Assembly (NCBI GenBank): GCA_910586515.1
Contig: CAJUGL010000005.1
Location: 2,269-66,268 of the forward strand
Direction: 5' to 3'
Length of the DNA stretch: 64,000 bases
Origin: an uncultured Acetatifactor sp.
Lineage (GTDB): Bacteria > Bacillota > Clostridia > Lachnospirales > Lachnospiraceae
Below, piece after piece: positions 17,520-25,789 of the stretch. The notes beneath the pieces are model-generated. The model searched no databases. It had not been told where the DNA came from and saw nothing but the letters and a program-made list of their open reading frames with translations. Positions within the stretch are counted from its first letter, which is position 1, and each line of letters opens with the position of its first letter. The position numbers and the translations under genes are program-made.

Positions 17520-17693
17520 ATGGCGACATTAACAAAAGAATACACGGACATTAAGGACATCCGGCACAATGTGGAGCATCTTGTGATGCCCGACGATGAC
17601 AAAAGACACAGAGACCAGCTCCTTGACGAGCTCTTCCATGTACTGATAAAACCGCATGATCGTGCCCAAGCTCGTCAGGAAATCAGGCTATGA
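17520..17693 (+). CDS. Small conserved-looking protein of the element
   Basis: A 57-codon frame begins with ATG after AAATGGAGG, at a spacing of 8 bases, and ends 40 bases before the recombinase gene. The product is acidic and mostly helical (YTDIKDIRHNVEHL ... QLLDELFHVLIKPHD), with no membrane segment. Its good ribosome site and position before the recombinase suggest cotranscription and perhaps a role as a recombination directionality or regulatory factor. That is inference; no family was recognised. Confidence 0.5.
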   Translation: MATLTKEYTDIKDIRHNVEHLVMPDDDKRHRDQLLDELFHVLIKPHDRAQARQEIRL

Positions 17694-17733
17694 TTCTGCC
17701 GGCTAAAATCTGCCATGAAAAGAGGTGTGTCAA

Positions 17734-19263
17734 ATGGCAATCATTCTCTACGCCCGGAAATCCGTAGAACGGGAAAACAGCATCAGCTGTGAGACCCAGC
17801 TGGAATACTGCCGGTCTGTCATCAAGCCGGATGAACGGGACGAGAAAATTCTTACCTTCGTAGATAACGGGTTCTCGGGAGGGAACATCAACCGGGACGG
17901 CTTCCGGAAAATGATGAAGCTTGTCCGACAGGATAAGGTCAGCAAGGTAATCGTATACAAGCTGGACCGTATGAGCCGCTCTCTCGCGGACTTTGTGAAC
18001 ATCCTTCAGGAATTCAAGGCCCACAACGTAGAATTCGTGTCTTCCCAGGAGTCCTTTGACACATCCTCCCCTTACGGAGAGCTGATTGTGAAAATCCTGA
18101 TGGTATTCGCCGAGTTTGAACGGACATCCGCCATCAACCGGGTCACCCAGGCTTATGCCCACCGGAGCGAAATGGGATTCTACATGGGCGGCAGGCAGCC
18201 CTACGGCTTCGAGCTTGTCCCCACCGTCATCCACAATATCAAGACCAAGAAACTGAATCCCCTCCCCTCCGAGGCAGCCCAGGTACGCTACATATTTGAG
18301 GTTTACGCCCAGGAAAGCGTATCCCTCAGGCGACTGCAGGATATCCTGATTGCAGAAGGCAAAAATCCGCTGAATGGGAGCGCCTGGACCACAGCAAAAC
18401 TCTCCGCGTTGTTGAAGAATCCCATCTATGTCAGGGCGGACTGTGACATATACGACTATTATGACCGGCATGGCGTCCAGATGATAACCGATGCCGCAAT
18501 GTTCACCGGGGAATACGGTGCTCAGCTCTATGGGCGCACCAAGCATGAATCCGGAAATCCGGACTGGTCAGACATGAAACTGGTCCTGCTGACCCACAAT
18601 GGTATCGTTGACTCCGACATCTGGCTGAAATGCCAGCAGAAGCTGGAAAAGAATAAACAGATAACGAACAGTTACAGCAATCCCACCAGCTGGCTGGCCG
18701 GTAAAGTGATCTGCGAAAAGTGCGGTCACACGATGACTACCATAAAAGGGAAAACAAATAAAACCGGCGAAATGCGCAGATATTTCAACTGTACAGGCAA
18801 GTCACACAAAAAGCTCTGTACAGGACCTAAAGTATCTATCTATGCCGAAGATCTGGAGAATATGGTCTATGACTGCATCTCTGAGAAACTTTCCGACCTG
18901 GCCCAGACAAATCATCCTGCTCCAAAAGCCCATATCGGGAAAATCAATGACTGTAAGCTGAAAATCAAATCCATTGAAAAAGAGGAAAGACAGCTTCTGG
19001 ACACCATGCTGGCGGGAGGCTTCAACGAAGATCTCCTTACCCTTGCCAACCAGAAAGCTTCACGGCTGAAAAGAGACCGGCTGGCTCTCCATGAGCGTAT
19101 GGAAGAATTAAAGCGCCTGCATTCTGAGACAAATAAAGCGATAGCCCCGGCCAAATCCTGGAAGACGGCGGACTATGACCGAAAAAAAGCTGTCGCAATG
19201 ATAATGATTCACCAAATACGCATCAGTGAAGACGGAAGCGCCAAAATAGTCTGGAACCTGTAA
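17734..19263 (+). CDS. Large serine recombinase
   Basis: This 509-aa protein starts MAIILYARKS; ATG 17734 is chosen because AGAGGTG lies 8 bases upstream, and the GTG nine bases earlier would overlap that site. Resolvase domain residues about 1-150: nucleophile Ser10 in YARKS, the QLEYCR helix, and KLDRMSRSLADF with DTSSPYGELIVKILMVFAEFER further on. A recombinase domain follows (GGRQPYGFELV ... IFEVYAQ), then a zinc ribbon (CEKCGHTM ... NCTG ... C) near residues 330-365 and a coiled coil (about 410-470) typical of integrases of phages, ICEs and skin-type elements. It would catalyse insertion and excision between short-core sites. It sits between the two halves of cotJC and points toward the cotJC body. 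Confidence 0.93.
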   Translation: MAIILYARKSVERENSISCETQLEYCRSVIKPDERDEKILTFVDNGFSGGNINRDGFRKMMKLVRQDKVSKVIVYKLDRMSRSLADFVNILQEFKAHNVEFVSSQESFDTSSPYGELIVKILMVFAEFERTSAINRVTQAYAHRSEMGFYMGGRQPYGFELVPTVIHNIKTKKLNPLPSEAAQVRYIFEVYAQESVSLRRLQDILIAEGKNPLNGSAWTTAKLSALLKNPIYVRADCDIYDYYDRHGVQMITDAAMFTGEYGAQLYGRTKHESGNPDWSDMKLVLLTHNGIVDSDIWLKCQQKLEKNKQITNSYSNPTSWLAGKVICEKCGHTMTTIKGKTNKTGEMRRYFNCTGKSHKKLCTGPKVSIYAEDLENMVYDCISEKLSDLAQTNHPAPKAHIGKINDCKLKIKSIEKEERQLLDTMLAGGFNEDLLTLANQKASRLKRDRLALHERMEELKRLHSETNKAIAPAKSWKTADYDRKKAVAMIMIHQIRISEDGSAKIVWNL

Positions 19264-19265
19264 CC

Positions 19266-19302
19266 GGCTGTCTTTGGAGATGATTCTCCCGAGACAGCCT
19301 TT
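19266..19302 (+). terminator. Terminator after the recombinase
   Basis: GGCTGTCT and AGACAGCC pair across an 18-base spacer that contains its own GGAGA/TCTCC step, followed by TTTG. It lies between two convergent genes and may serve both. Confidence 0.65.
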
Positions 19303-19328
19303 GAGCCGCTCCATTCAGACTCCGGCTC

Positions 19329-20918
19329 CTATCGTTTTTCCAGACGCTCTATTACACAGCTGTGATGTTTATTGGCGTTGTCCCTGTCATAATTTATACC
19401 CACAGTCAATATCTCGCCCGTATATCCCTCCAGCGCCTGAGTGTAATGCCTGTCCTTTATCTGCTGGATAGCCGCATTGACTGTCCTGTCATATTTCAGT
19501 TCTACCACCAGTGCCGGTTTCCTGACCGAGGGCAAGGGAAGGAATACCACATCCGCATAGCCCCGCCCCGAGGGGAGCTCCCTGATGAGCCTGTAGTCCT
19601 TTCTGGCGCTGTAATATGCGAGCCCGATTGCACATGCAAGGGAGTTCTCATCATTGTAAGTCAAAATAGAGGCTGCCTCCGTGTGTGCCTGGTCAAGCCC
19701 TTTCGCCACACTGTCCGCATCGCCATCCAGCGTATCACTGAGAAGCTTATCCGATGCCTTTAAAATACGCATGACCTCCGGCCAGCCGCTGACGCTCATG
19801 GCATTCTCGAACTCCCCCACAATCTCCTTATTGGGGATGAATGCCTCCTGGCTCTCGGCATCATAAGCCAGATACCCCAGATGGATCAGGAGCGTAAGCA
19901 CGTCGTCCTTTGTCCTGAAGTTCCGCATGTCGTTCTGAAAGCTCCGCGTGTTGACCCTGACACATCCGCCTCCCAACATCTGCACGATGTCCGAGCGGAG
20001 TCCGTCGAAGTCCATGTCAATATAGATTTTCAGGGCATCGTAAGTCTCAGTGGCAGTCCAGTAATTGGACAGAACATGGCTTTTCATTGCCGCAACTACA
20101 GACCTGGGATTATAGATATGCCGGAACTGCCGGAATCTGTATCCGTCATACCAATTGCTGGTCTGTGCAAAATCCATATTGTATTTCTCACATAATGCTT
20201 TTACCTCATCCTCTGTAAAACCGGTATATTCCTCAAGAGTAAATTGGTCTGTCATAGAATATTCCCAGAACATATTCAATGCTGAATGCTGACCATACTT
20301 TTTTACGGGCAGGATGCCTGTCACGTAGACAAGGGCGATATATGGCTGGTCTTTTAAAAGATTCCTCAGGAAATCCAAATACTGTTTCTGCAGCGCTTCC
20401 GACTCCTGCCGTTCCCTCATGACACAGTCCCACTCATCTATCAGGAATATGAACTGCTTGTCCGTTTTGACATAGATTTTCCTGAGCGCCGCGGCCAGCC
20501 CCATGCCCCATCTCTGTAAGATTTCCCCATACTCTTCTGCCAGTTCCTCCACTACTTCCTGTTCCAGATACTCTGTTACTTTTCCTGGCTCCGCCTCAAT
20601 CAGGAACTGCTGCATATTCAAATAAATGACATCATAACGATTCAGATGCTTTGAAAAAGATTCATCGCTTTCTATCTGAAGGCCTGCGAACAGCTCCCGT
20701 GAATCACAGCCGCTGCCATAATATGCGGCCAGCATCTCAAGCGCCATGGACTTTCCAAAACGCCTGGGCCTGCTGACGCAGATGTACTTTTCTTTCGTGC
20801 CCAACAGCTTATTCGTACACGCAATCAGATTCGTCTTATCAACATAAATTTCGGAACGGATGGACTCCAAAAAGCCCCTGTTTCGCGGATTCAGATAAAT
20901 TCCCATAAATGCTGCCAT
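19329..20918 (-). CDS. AAA-ATPase-like protein with PDDEXK nuclease-like domain
   Basis: This is a 529-aa protein of the widespread AAA-ATPase_like / PDDEXK_9 type (PF09820 and PF08011 by pattern). The N-terminal half has the variant P-loop SRPRRFGKSMALEML near residue 50 and the Walker B-like FLIDEWD near 160. The C-terminal part has the nuclease-like core ALVVELKYDRTVNAAIQQI near residue 480. Start MAAFMGIYLNPRN follows AGGAGG, but only 2 bases away, so the second Met (MGIYLNPRN) is possible. These proteins are abundant in gut Clostridia and Bacteroides, often as multi-copy cargo, with unproven roles in DNA handling or defence. It is opposite in direction to the recombinase. Confidence 0.85.
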   Translation of the reverse strand: MAAFMGIYLNPRNRGFLESIRSEIYVDKTNLIACTNKLLGTKEKYICVSRPRRFGKSMALEMLAAYYGSGCDSRELFAGLQIESDESFSKHLNRYDVIYLNMQQFLIEAEPGKVTEYLEQEVVEELAEEYGEILQRWGMGLAAALRKIYVKTDKQFIFLIDEWDCVMRERQESEALQKQYLDFLRNLLKDQPYIALVYVTGILPVKKYGQHSALNMFWEYSMTDQFTLEEYTGFTEDEVKALCEKYNMDFAQTSNWYDGYRFRQFRHIYNPRSVVAAMKSHVLSNYWTATETYDALKIYIDMDFDGLRSDIVQMLGGGCVRVNTRSFQNDMRNFRTKDDVLTLLIHLGYLAYDAESQEAFIPNKEIVGEFENAMSVSGWPEVMRILKASDKLLSDTLDGDADSVAKGLDQAHTEAASILTYNDENSLACAIGLAYYSARKDYRLIRELPSGRGYADVVFLPLPSVRKPALVVELKYDRTVNAAIQQIKDRHYTQALEGYTGEILTVGINYDRDNANKHHSCVIERLEKR

Positions 20919-21030
20919 CGCCTCCTATTGTCATTACAGCAGTCACTGCTTCGCTGAAACCATTCTAACACAGAAGCCAAATCAATGCAATCGAGCTATG
21001 TGCCGATTTGAGCCTGAAACCGCCTGAAAT

Positions 21031-21202
21031 GTTACTGTTCACTCCGTTCACAGTAACTGATGCACACAAACAATAGAATTCAAAAGCAGAATTCTATTGT
21101 CATGAAATGAGCAAAGTACGCTCATTTTGGCGCCTGCTGTCTCGTGATTTTCGTGCAAAATACGCACAAAAACACTTCGCGGAGGCACCTGTGAACAGTA
21201 AC
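21031..21202 (-). mobile_element. MITE family B, copy B1 (172 bp)
   Basis: The left end is GTTACTGTTCAC and the right end GTGAACAGTAAC, perfect 12-bp inverted repeats. It is flanked by the 8-bp direct repeat CCTGAAAT (21023-21030 and 21203-21210). A terminal hairpin lies at the left end. Inside, blocks GATGCACACAAA, TTTTGGCGCC, GCAAAATACGCA and ACTTCGCGGAGG match in order the reversed family A elements, so the two families share a design. It also contains a perfect AATAGAATTC...GAATTCTATT hairpin. It lies inside the right end of the cotJC-splitting element and supplies the last codons of the truncated cotJC frame. Confidence 0.88.
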
Positions 21203-21758
21203 CCTGAAATCCACTTAACTTCGCCCGGTTCGCTTCACCGAACCTCTGGAAATGCACAATCTCCCGCATGCGCAGGAACTTGATGGGTTCGCACACATCC
21301 GGCTCCTTCACCAGGCGCAGAATATTGTCGTAGGTGGTGCGGGCCTTCTGCTCAGCCGCCATGTCCTCCATCAAATCTGTAATCGGATCTCCCGTCACCT
21401 GAAACTGCGCAGCGGTGAAAGGGAATCCGGAAGCCGCCTGGGGCCACACACCAACGGTATGATCTACATAATAATTCGCAAAACCGCACTTTTCAATCTC
21501 TTCCATGGACAGGTTCCTGGTCAGCTGATGCACGATGGCCGCCACGATTTCCAGGTGGGCAAGCTCTTCCGTACCGATATCCGTCAAAAGTCCCGCCACC
21601 TCCCGGTAGGGCATGGAATATCTCTGGGACAGGTAGCGCATACTGGCCCCCATCTCGCCGTCCGGTCCTCCGTACTGGGAGATGACAGCCTGTGCCAGCA
21701 TGGCGTTTGGCTCCTTGATGTTCACGGGGAATTCCAGTCTTTTCTCATAACTCCACAT
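21048..21758 (-). CDS. cotJC: Spore coat protein CotJC, interrupted (5' part)
   Basis: The conserved region is codons 1-176 (21758 to 21231): MWSYEKRLEFPVNIKEPN, ferritin-like helices with GTEELAHLEIVAAIVHQL and EQKARTTYDNIL, ending MREIVHFQRFGEA. CotJC belongs to the manganese catalase family and is assembled in the spore coat from the mother cell. After FGEA the sequence leaves the family: NRAKLSGFQGY is encoded by the inserted element and the final 45 or so residues by MITE B1. The true C-terminus is at 17108-17209. The frame physically ends at 21048. The start codon directly follows the cotJB stop. The Glu/His metal ligands lie in the retained part, but the lost tail probably matters for folding or assembly. 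Confidence 0.9.
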   Translation of the reverse strand: MWSYEKRLEFPVNIKEPNAMLAQAVISQYGGPDGEMGASMRYLSQRYSMPYREVAGLLTDIGTEELAHLEIVAAIVHQLTRNLSMEEIEKCGFANYYVDHTVGVWPQAASGFPFTAAQFQVTGDPITDLMEDMAAEQKARTTYDNILRLVKEPDVCEPIKFLRMREIVHFQRFGEANRAKLSGFQGYCSQVPPRSVFVRILHENHETAGAKMSVLCSFHDNRILLLNSIVCVHQLL

Positions 21759-22013
21759 TTACGCGCACTCTCCTTCCCAGGGCAGAGGAGCCTCTCCCCA
21801 TCTCCATTCCTTACTGCAGTCGGTGAGCCTCAAATTCAGAGGGAAATATTTCTGGGAAAATTCCTTTTCCATCTGATTTTTTATCCGATTGTAATGGTTG
21901 AAATATTCCATGGCCCTGTGGTCATGGGGATGGGTATCCAGAAAAAGCGCCAGCTCTGTCAGCACAAAATCCGCCATCCCGATATCTCTCAACAGCTGTT
22001 CCCTCTCTCTCAT
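21759..22013 (-). CDS. cotJB: Spore coat peptide assembly protein CotJB
   Basis: An 84-aa protein, MREREQLLRDIGMADFVLTEL, with the family core LFLDTHPHDHRAMEYFNHY and the C-terminal PLPWEGE typical of CotJB. ATG at 22013 overlaps the cotJA stop as ATGA, and GGAG lies 9 bases upstream. It acts with CotJA and CotJC in the inner coat. The cotJC start follows at once. Confidence 0.93.
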   Translation of the reverse strand: MREREQLLRDIGMADFVLTELALFLDTHPHDHRAMEYFNHYNRIKNQMEKEFSQKYFPLNLRLTDCSKEWRWGEAPLPWEGECA

Positions 22014-22180
22014 GATACACATCTCCTTCCCGTGAAAGGCTTATCCAGTTCGGGGAATATGGTTCCCGCACAGTACGCCTTTTCCAGATCGTCATACATC
22101 CCGTTAAATTCCTGCCAGGGTACATAAGCCATGGCTACGGGAAATTTATCGCAGTCGTTATCCTTAAAATGCTCGTGCAT
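22010..22180 (-). CDS. cotJA: Spore coat associated protein CotJA
   Basis: A 56-aa protein beginning MHEHFKDNDCDKFPVAMAYVPWQEF, with the CotJA motif AYVPWQ...YDDLEKAYCAGTIFPELDKPF. The longer upstream frame is rejected since AAAGGG precedes this ATG by 6 bases. It is the first gene of the coat operon cotJA-cotJB-cotJC. Expression in the sporulating mother cell (sigma-E in Bacillus) is known for the family; no convincing sigma-E site was seen here. Confidence 0.92.
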   Translation of the reverse strand: MHEHFKDNDCDKFPVAMAYVPWQEFNGMYDDLEKAYCAGTIFPELDKPFTGRRCVS

Positions 22181-22362
22181 ATCGATCCCTTTCCGCAATA
22201 TACTTTCATTTGGTTTATAATATGAGAAAGCAGAAAATATGTGAAAAAATTTCAATTAATTCCTTCAGTGGGCTTTTTTTCTGATTTGCAGCAGCAGAAG
22301 AACGATTTTCCCTTATTTTGGGGATACTTTGCATCACTGTAGACACATCGAAACAGCCCGGA

Positions 22363-23022
22363 CTACTGGGGCAGCAGAATTTCCGTCGTAAACGCCCCTT
22401 CTTCGCTGTTTCGATTGAGATAGCCCTGGTTCCGCTCCACGATGGTATCCACCCGTACCAGACCATAGCCGTGTTCCCGGCCTTTGGTAGTGCGGAATTT
22501 CCCGTCTACCTTCTTCTGCTTTCCCTGCGCCGTGGAATTGGTAAAGGACATGTATAACTGGGTATTCTTCATGTCCATATAGATGCGGATCAGCCTTTTC
22601 TCCTCCGGCAGCTGCATACAGGCCTCTATGGCATTGTCCAGCAGATTGCCCAGGATAATGCACAGGTCAATCTCCGAGGTGGTCAGCGATACCGGCACAT
22701 GGGCGTCTGCCATGACGGTGATGTTCCTTGATTTTGCCAGGGAAATTTTGCTGTTCAAAATAATGTCCGTCATTTTATTTCCCGTCCGCAGCGCAACGTC
22801 CACGGTATTCAGGTCTATGCTTAACTCCTTCAGATAGGAGCGCAGGGCATTCAGATCCCCCATCTCCGCATAGCTGTCCAATACCTGGATGTGATTGCGG
22901 TAATCGTGCCGCCATCCCCGGATCTGGCGGTACATATTTTCCACTTCCGCGTAATGGGTGGCCAGAAGATCGCTCTGGTATGCGGCGATTCTTTTATCGA
23001 TGATTTTTTCCAACAGGCGCAT
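22363..23022 (-). CDS. Cytosolic GHKL sensor kinase of LytTR pair
   Basis: A 219-aa protein starting MRLLEKIIDKRIAAYQ after GGGAGGAAAG. A short coiled-coil leads into a DHp-like helix with the HDYRNHIQ motif near residue 40, the phosphorylatable His of AgrC/CitA-like HPK10 kinases, then a GHKL ATPase with the N box ILGNLLDNAIEA and the G box GYGLVRV. There are no membrane segments and no input domain, unusual for the group, so it must sense a cytosolic signal or work with a separate sensor. It follows the LytTR regulator in the same direction at about 100 bp. Confidence 0.85.
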   Translation of the reverse strand: MRLLEKIIDKRIAAYQSDLLATHYAEVENMYRQIRGWRHDYRNHIQVLDSYAEMGDLNALRSYLKELSIDLNTVDVALRTGNKMTDIILNSKISLAKSRNITVMADAHVPVSLTTSEIDLCIILGNLLDNAIEACMQLPEEKRLIRIYMDMKNTQLYMSFTNSTAQGKQKKVDGKFRTTKGREHGYGLVRVDTIVERNQGYLNRNSEEGAFTTEILLPQ

Positions 23023-23125
23023 CTTTCCTCCCTCCGGCCCTGCCAACGGTGCGCCACAACAGATTGGCCCCGGTCTTTTTTGCCCATTCCGGGACTGTCC
23101 GACGCCGGACTTTTTTTAGCTCAAC

Positions 23126-23824
23126 TCAAAAGTAATGGATCAAAGCCTGGTTCAGTCCCTCGTACTTTTTTCTGGAAAGAGGCAGCGCCGTGCCGTCCTT
23201 TAACGTTACTTCCGTTTTGGATATTTTTCTGATAAACCTTAAATTGACAATATAGGAACGGTGGATCCGATAAAAACTGTCGTCCAGTTCCCCGGCCAGA
23301 TCATTCAGGGTCCTTTTTACGCTGTAATCTTCCTCCCCGTGGATTGTGACATAATTTTTCAGCACATCCAGATACCTGATCTCATACAGAGGAAGCCTTA
23401 CCGCGCCGTCCGGAAGGGTCAGAAGCAGGGTATGTTCCCGGGTTTTCAGCCGCTCTGCCGCCCGGTTCAGCACGGCGCTCATTTTCTCTTCCGTCACGGG
23501 CTTCACCAGGTAGTGGAGCGCTTCCACATCATACCCTTCCGCTATATACTCCATATATCCCGTGACAAACACAATCTGCAGCCCTGCCCCAAGCCGGCGC
23601 AGCTTCTTCGCCAGTTCCACCCCGCTGATTTCCCCCATCTCAATATCCAGACACAGTACGTCGAAGGAAGGGTCCTCCTCATAGGCAAAGAGAAAGGACT
23701 CCGCTGAAGGATATCTCTCTACTGTCACGCCCATTCCTGCGGCCCTGCCCCATCTCTCAATCAGGGCAGCCACATAGGCTCTGTCCGCCGGATTGTCATC
23801 ACATACGGCAATTCGATACATCAT
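23126..23824 (-). CDS. LytTR family response regulator
   Basis: About 232 aa. The receiver domain has acidic pocket residues CDDN near position 10 and phospho-acceptor Asp in LCLDIEMGEISG near 58, plus the KPV lysine near 105. The C-terminal LytTR DNA-binding domain (about 135-232) shows RYLDVLKNYVTIHG and FYRIHRSYIVNLRFI. It partners with the kinase gene directly downstream. Targets in this group are usually bacteriocin, competence or cell-surface genes; here they are unknown. The start is ATG 23824 or 23821; the ribosome site is weak. Confidence 0.9.
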   Translation of the reverse strand: MMYRIAVCDDNPADRAYVAALIERWGRAAGMGVTVERYPSAESFLFAYEEDPSFDVLCLDIEMGEISGVELAKKLRRLGAGLQIVFVTGYMEYIAEGYDVEALHYLVKPVTEEKMSAVLNRAAERLKTREHTLLLTLPDGAVRLPLYEIRYLDVLKNYVTIHGEEDYSVKRTLNDLAGELDDSFYRIHRSYIVNLRFIRKISKTEVTLKDGTALPLSRKKYEGLNQALIHYF

Positions 23825-23921
23825 TATCACCTAAACATTTCCCTATTTTGTGCTGCCGCCGATTCCACAGCTATGTTCTCCTATAGAAACTGTCCGCCTT
23901 ATCTGCTCTCTAACGGGATTG

Positions 23922-23941
23922 TACGCAGGCCTGCGCATAAA
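23922..23941 (-). repeat. Family C repeat, partial copy
   Basis: ACGCAGGCCTGCGCATAAA matches the right end of the full copy at 30821-30928 (CGCGGGCCTGCGCATAAA) and, as there, lies directly beside a terminator hairpin. Confidence 0.5.
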
Positions 23942-23942
23942 C

Positions 23943-23978
23943 AAACAGGTAACCGACGCACCGGCACCGGTTACCTTT
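23943..23978 (-). terminator. Terminator of the germination gene
   Basis: On the minus strand GGTAACCGGTGCC and its partner GTCGGTTACC form a strong stem followed by TGTTTGTTT. On the plus strand it is followed by TTTT, so it could act both ways. Confidence 0.7.
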
Positions 23979-24015
23979 TCATTCTATTATAAAATACTGC
24001 AAAAAGCAAACAAAT

Positions 24016-25509
24016 TTATTTTGCCCCGGGAAGCCTGGTGCGGATAAGCCTGCTCTTGAGTTTCTTCCAGTCAAAGGGAATCAGGGGATAGATAAAGCTG
24101 CGGTGGGATACCGTCCTGTTGCAGCACACCGCCAGTACAGAAAGCAGAATTCCTCCCACATAGCCCCAAACCCGGAACCACTGGGTCAGCAGCAGCGTAA
24201 TCATCCGCAGGAATTTCAGCGCATAGCCCAGTTCGTAATTGGACTGGGTATAGTTGGCAATGGCTACAAACGCCATATACAGCATAACCTCACTGGAGAA
24301 CCAGCCGCTGTTCACCGAAAATTCCCCCAGTACCAGAGCCGCCATAACACTCAAAGGGGTGCTCAACATATTCGGCGTATTGATGGCCGCCAGTTTCAGC
24401 CCGTCTATGGCCAGTTCCAATACCAGAAACTGCCAGATCAGGGGAAGGTTCGGCTCCTCCTGCAGCATAATAAAAGAAAACTGCTCCGGAATCCACTGGG
24501 GATTGTTCATCAGCAGCAGAAATGTAGGCGTCACCAGATACGTCAGCAGGGAAATCAGAAAGCGGGTAATCCGCAGATAGGTTCCCGTGATGGGCGGAAA
24601 ATAGTAATCGTCCGCCTCCTCCAGTACATCGAAAATCGTGGTTGGCAGAATCATGGCAGAGGGAGAATTGTCCACCAGTATCACGATATTTCCTTCCAGT
24701 ACCTGGGCGGCTGCCGCGTCCGGACGCTCCGTGTATTTGAATTTCGGGAAAAAATTGTACCACTTCCTGCGGTACAGACATTCCGCCAGGGATTCCTGGT
24801 TCATGGTCAGGGAGTCCGCCCTGATATTTTTGATTTTCCCGCGGATTTCCTCCAGAAAGGCTTCATCCGCACGGCCTTTCATATAGCAGAGGGCAATGTC
24901 CGTATGAGAACTCTCCCCTGCGGTAAGCATCTCCATATGCAGGTCTGCGCTGCGGATTCTGCGGCGGATCAAAGCCGTGTTGGACACCAGAGTCTCCACA
25001 AAACCATCCTTGGAACCCCGCAGGGTCTTGTCCTTCTCCGGTTCCTCCACTCCCCTGGAGGGATAGGTTCTGGCGTCGATTACCAAAGCCTTCTCGTAAC
25101 CGTCAATGAGCAGCACAAACATCCCTGAAAGCAGAGACTGAATTAAAGTATTACAACTGTCATCTATGCTCACTTCCACATAGGGGGTGCACTGCTTTGA
25201 CAGCTCGTGCATATCCTTTGGCAGCTTCTCCGGAGTCAAATCCATGAAATACTGCAGCAGCTTCTGCACCAGATCATCCTTGCAGAAACCGTCAACAAGG
25301 TACATGCAGGCTTCCTTCCCGCCGATCCGGATAACCCGGTAGATAATATCGAAGTTTTTTTCCACATCCAATATCCGGTTCAGATGGGTCATATCCGTCT
25401 CCAGAGTGCCGGTGATCCGATCCCCGGACTGCTTCTCCTCCCCCGGCGCCCTCTCCCCATCCCGGATTGCCTTGTTTTCTTCCCAAATCCAGTCCTTCTC
25501 TTTTTCCAT
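24016..25509 (-). CDS. GerA-family spore germination protein
   Basis: A 497-aa protein with the two-part layout of GerAA/GerKA. A hydrophilic N-terminal domain (about residues 1-270) contains the SIDDSCNTLIQSLLSG and LVSNTALIRRRI motifs of the family. It is followed by about five membrane helices (285-450: LRITRFLISLLTYLVTPTFLLLM, ELAIDGLKLAAINTPN, MAFVAIANYTQ) and a short basic tail. GerA subunits sit in the spore inner membrane and form nutrient-gated channels. The partner B and C subunits are not adjacent, so this is an orphan A subunit, as often seen in Lachnospiraceae. Confidence 0.92.
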   Translation of the reverse strand: MEKEKDWIWEENKAIRDGERAPGEEKQSGDRITGTLETDMTHLNRILDVEKNFDIIYRVIRIGGKEACMYLVDGFCKDDLVQKLLQYFMDLTPEKLPKDMHELSKQCTPYVEVSIDDSCNTLIQSLLSGMFVLLIDGYEKALVIDARTYPSRGVEEPEKDKTLRGSKDGFVETLVSNTALIRRRIRSADLHMEMLTAGESSHTDIALCYMKGRADEAFLEEIRGKIKNIRADSLTMNQESLAECLYRRKWYNFFPKFKYTERPDAAAAQVLEGNIVILVDNSPSAMILPTTIFDVLEEADDYYFPPITGTYLRITRFLISLLTYLVTPTFLLLMNNPQWIPEQFSFIMLQEEPNLPLIWQFLVLELAIDGLKLAAINTPNMLSTPLSVMAALVLGEFSVNSGWFSSEVMLYMAFVAIANYTQSNYELGYALKFLRMITLLLTQWFRVWGYVGGILLSVLAVCCNRTVSHRSFIYPLIPFDWKKLKSRLIRTRLPGAK

Positions 25510-25689
25510 TGTCCGATATACTCCTTTTCAGCCATGCCAGGCAGCGTCTCCTGTTTATCATGGCCAAAAGCGGCATTTTTATGCCGGTAGAATATATCTT
25601 TTTGCAGTCAGTTCCCGCCGGAAAGCAGATGTTTGTAATAAAAGTTTTTCTTTATGCTTTTATTTTCTTATTTGACGCAACAATGAATG

Positions 25690-25718
25690 TTGACACTTGG
25701 AATTGCTTGATATACAAT
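25690..25718 (+). promoter_or_regulatory. SigmaA promoter of the degV gene
   Basis: A perfect TTGACA and TACAAT are 17 bases apart, about 70 bases before the DegV start codon. Confidence 0.82.
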
Positions 25719-25789
25719 AATCGTGTGGCTGTCAGGGCGGATTCTTTTGTAATTTTTAACCCGGAAAATTATTCAGAAAAGGATTGACT

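Larger units (their letters stand above)
17204..21234. mobile_element. Serine-recombinase element splitting cotJC (about 4.0 kb)
   Basis: The element is bounded by the two halves of cotJC. Its edges share the core TTCGGYGAAGCS (17198-17209 and 21231-21242, read on the minus strand). The cotJC side at the right end forms an inverted repeat, GGTTCG/CGAACC, around GTGAAG, as attachment sites of large serine recombinases often do. Cargo: a 57-codon gene, a 509-aa serine recombinase, an AAA/PDDEXK protein on the opposite strand, and a nested MITE at 21031-21202. Precise edges are uncertain by a few bases because the shared core hides the crossover. The arrangement parallels intervening elements such as the sigK skin element. 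Confidence 0.75.
23825..24015. other. Intergenic region with terminator and repeat trace
   Basis: The stretch holds the upstream region of the LytTR gene, a family C repeat fragment at 23922-23941 and the terminator of the germination gene. No gene was found. Confidence 0.5.

Noticed and set aside
22181..22250. Sigma-E promoter before cotJA
   Set aside because: CATATTAT resembles a -10 box, but the best -35 candidate (ATATT) is about two to four bases too close; not strong enough to list.
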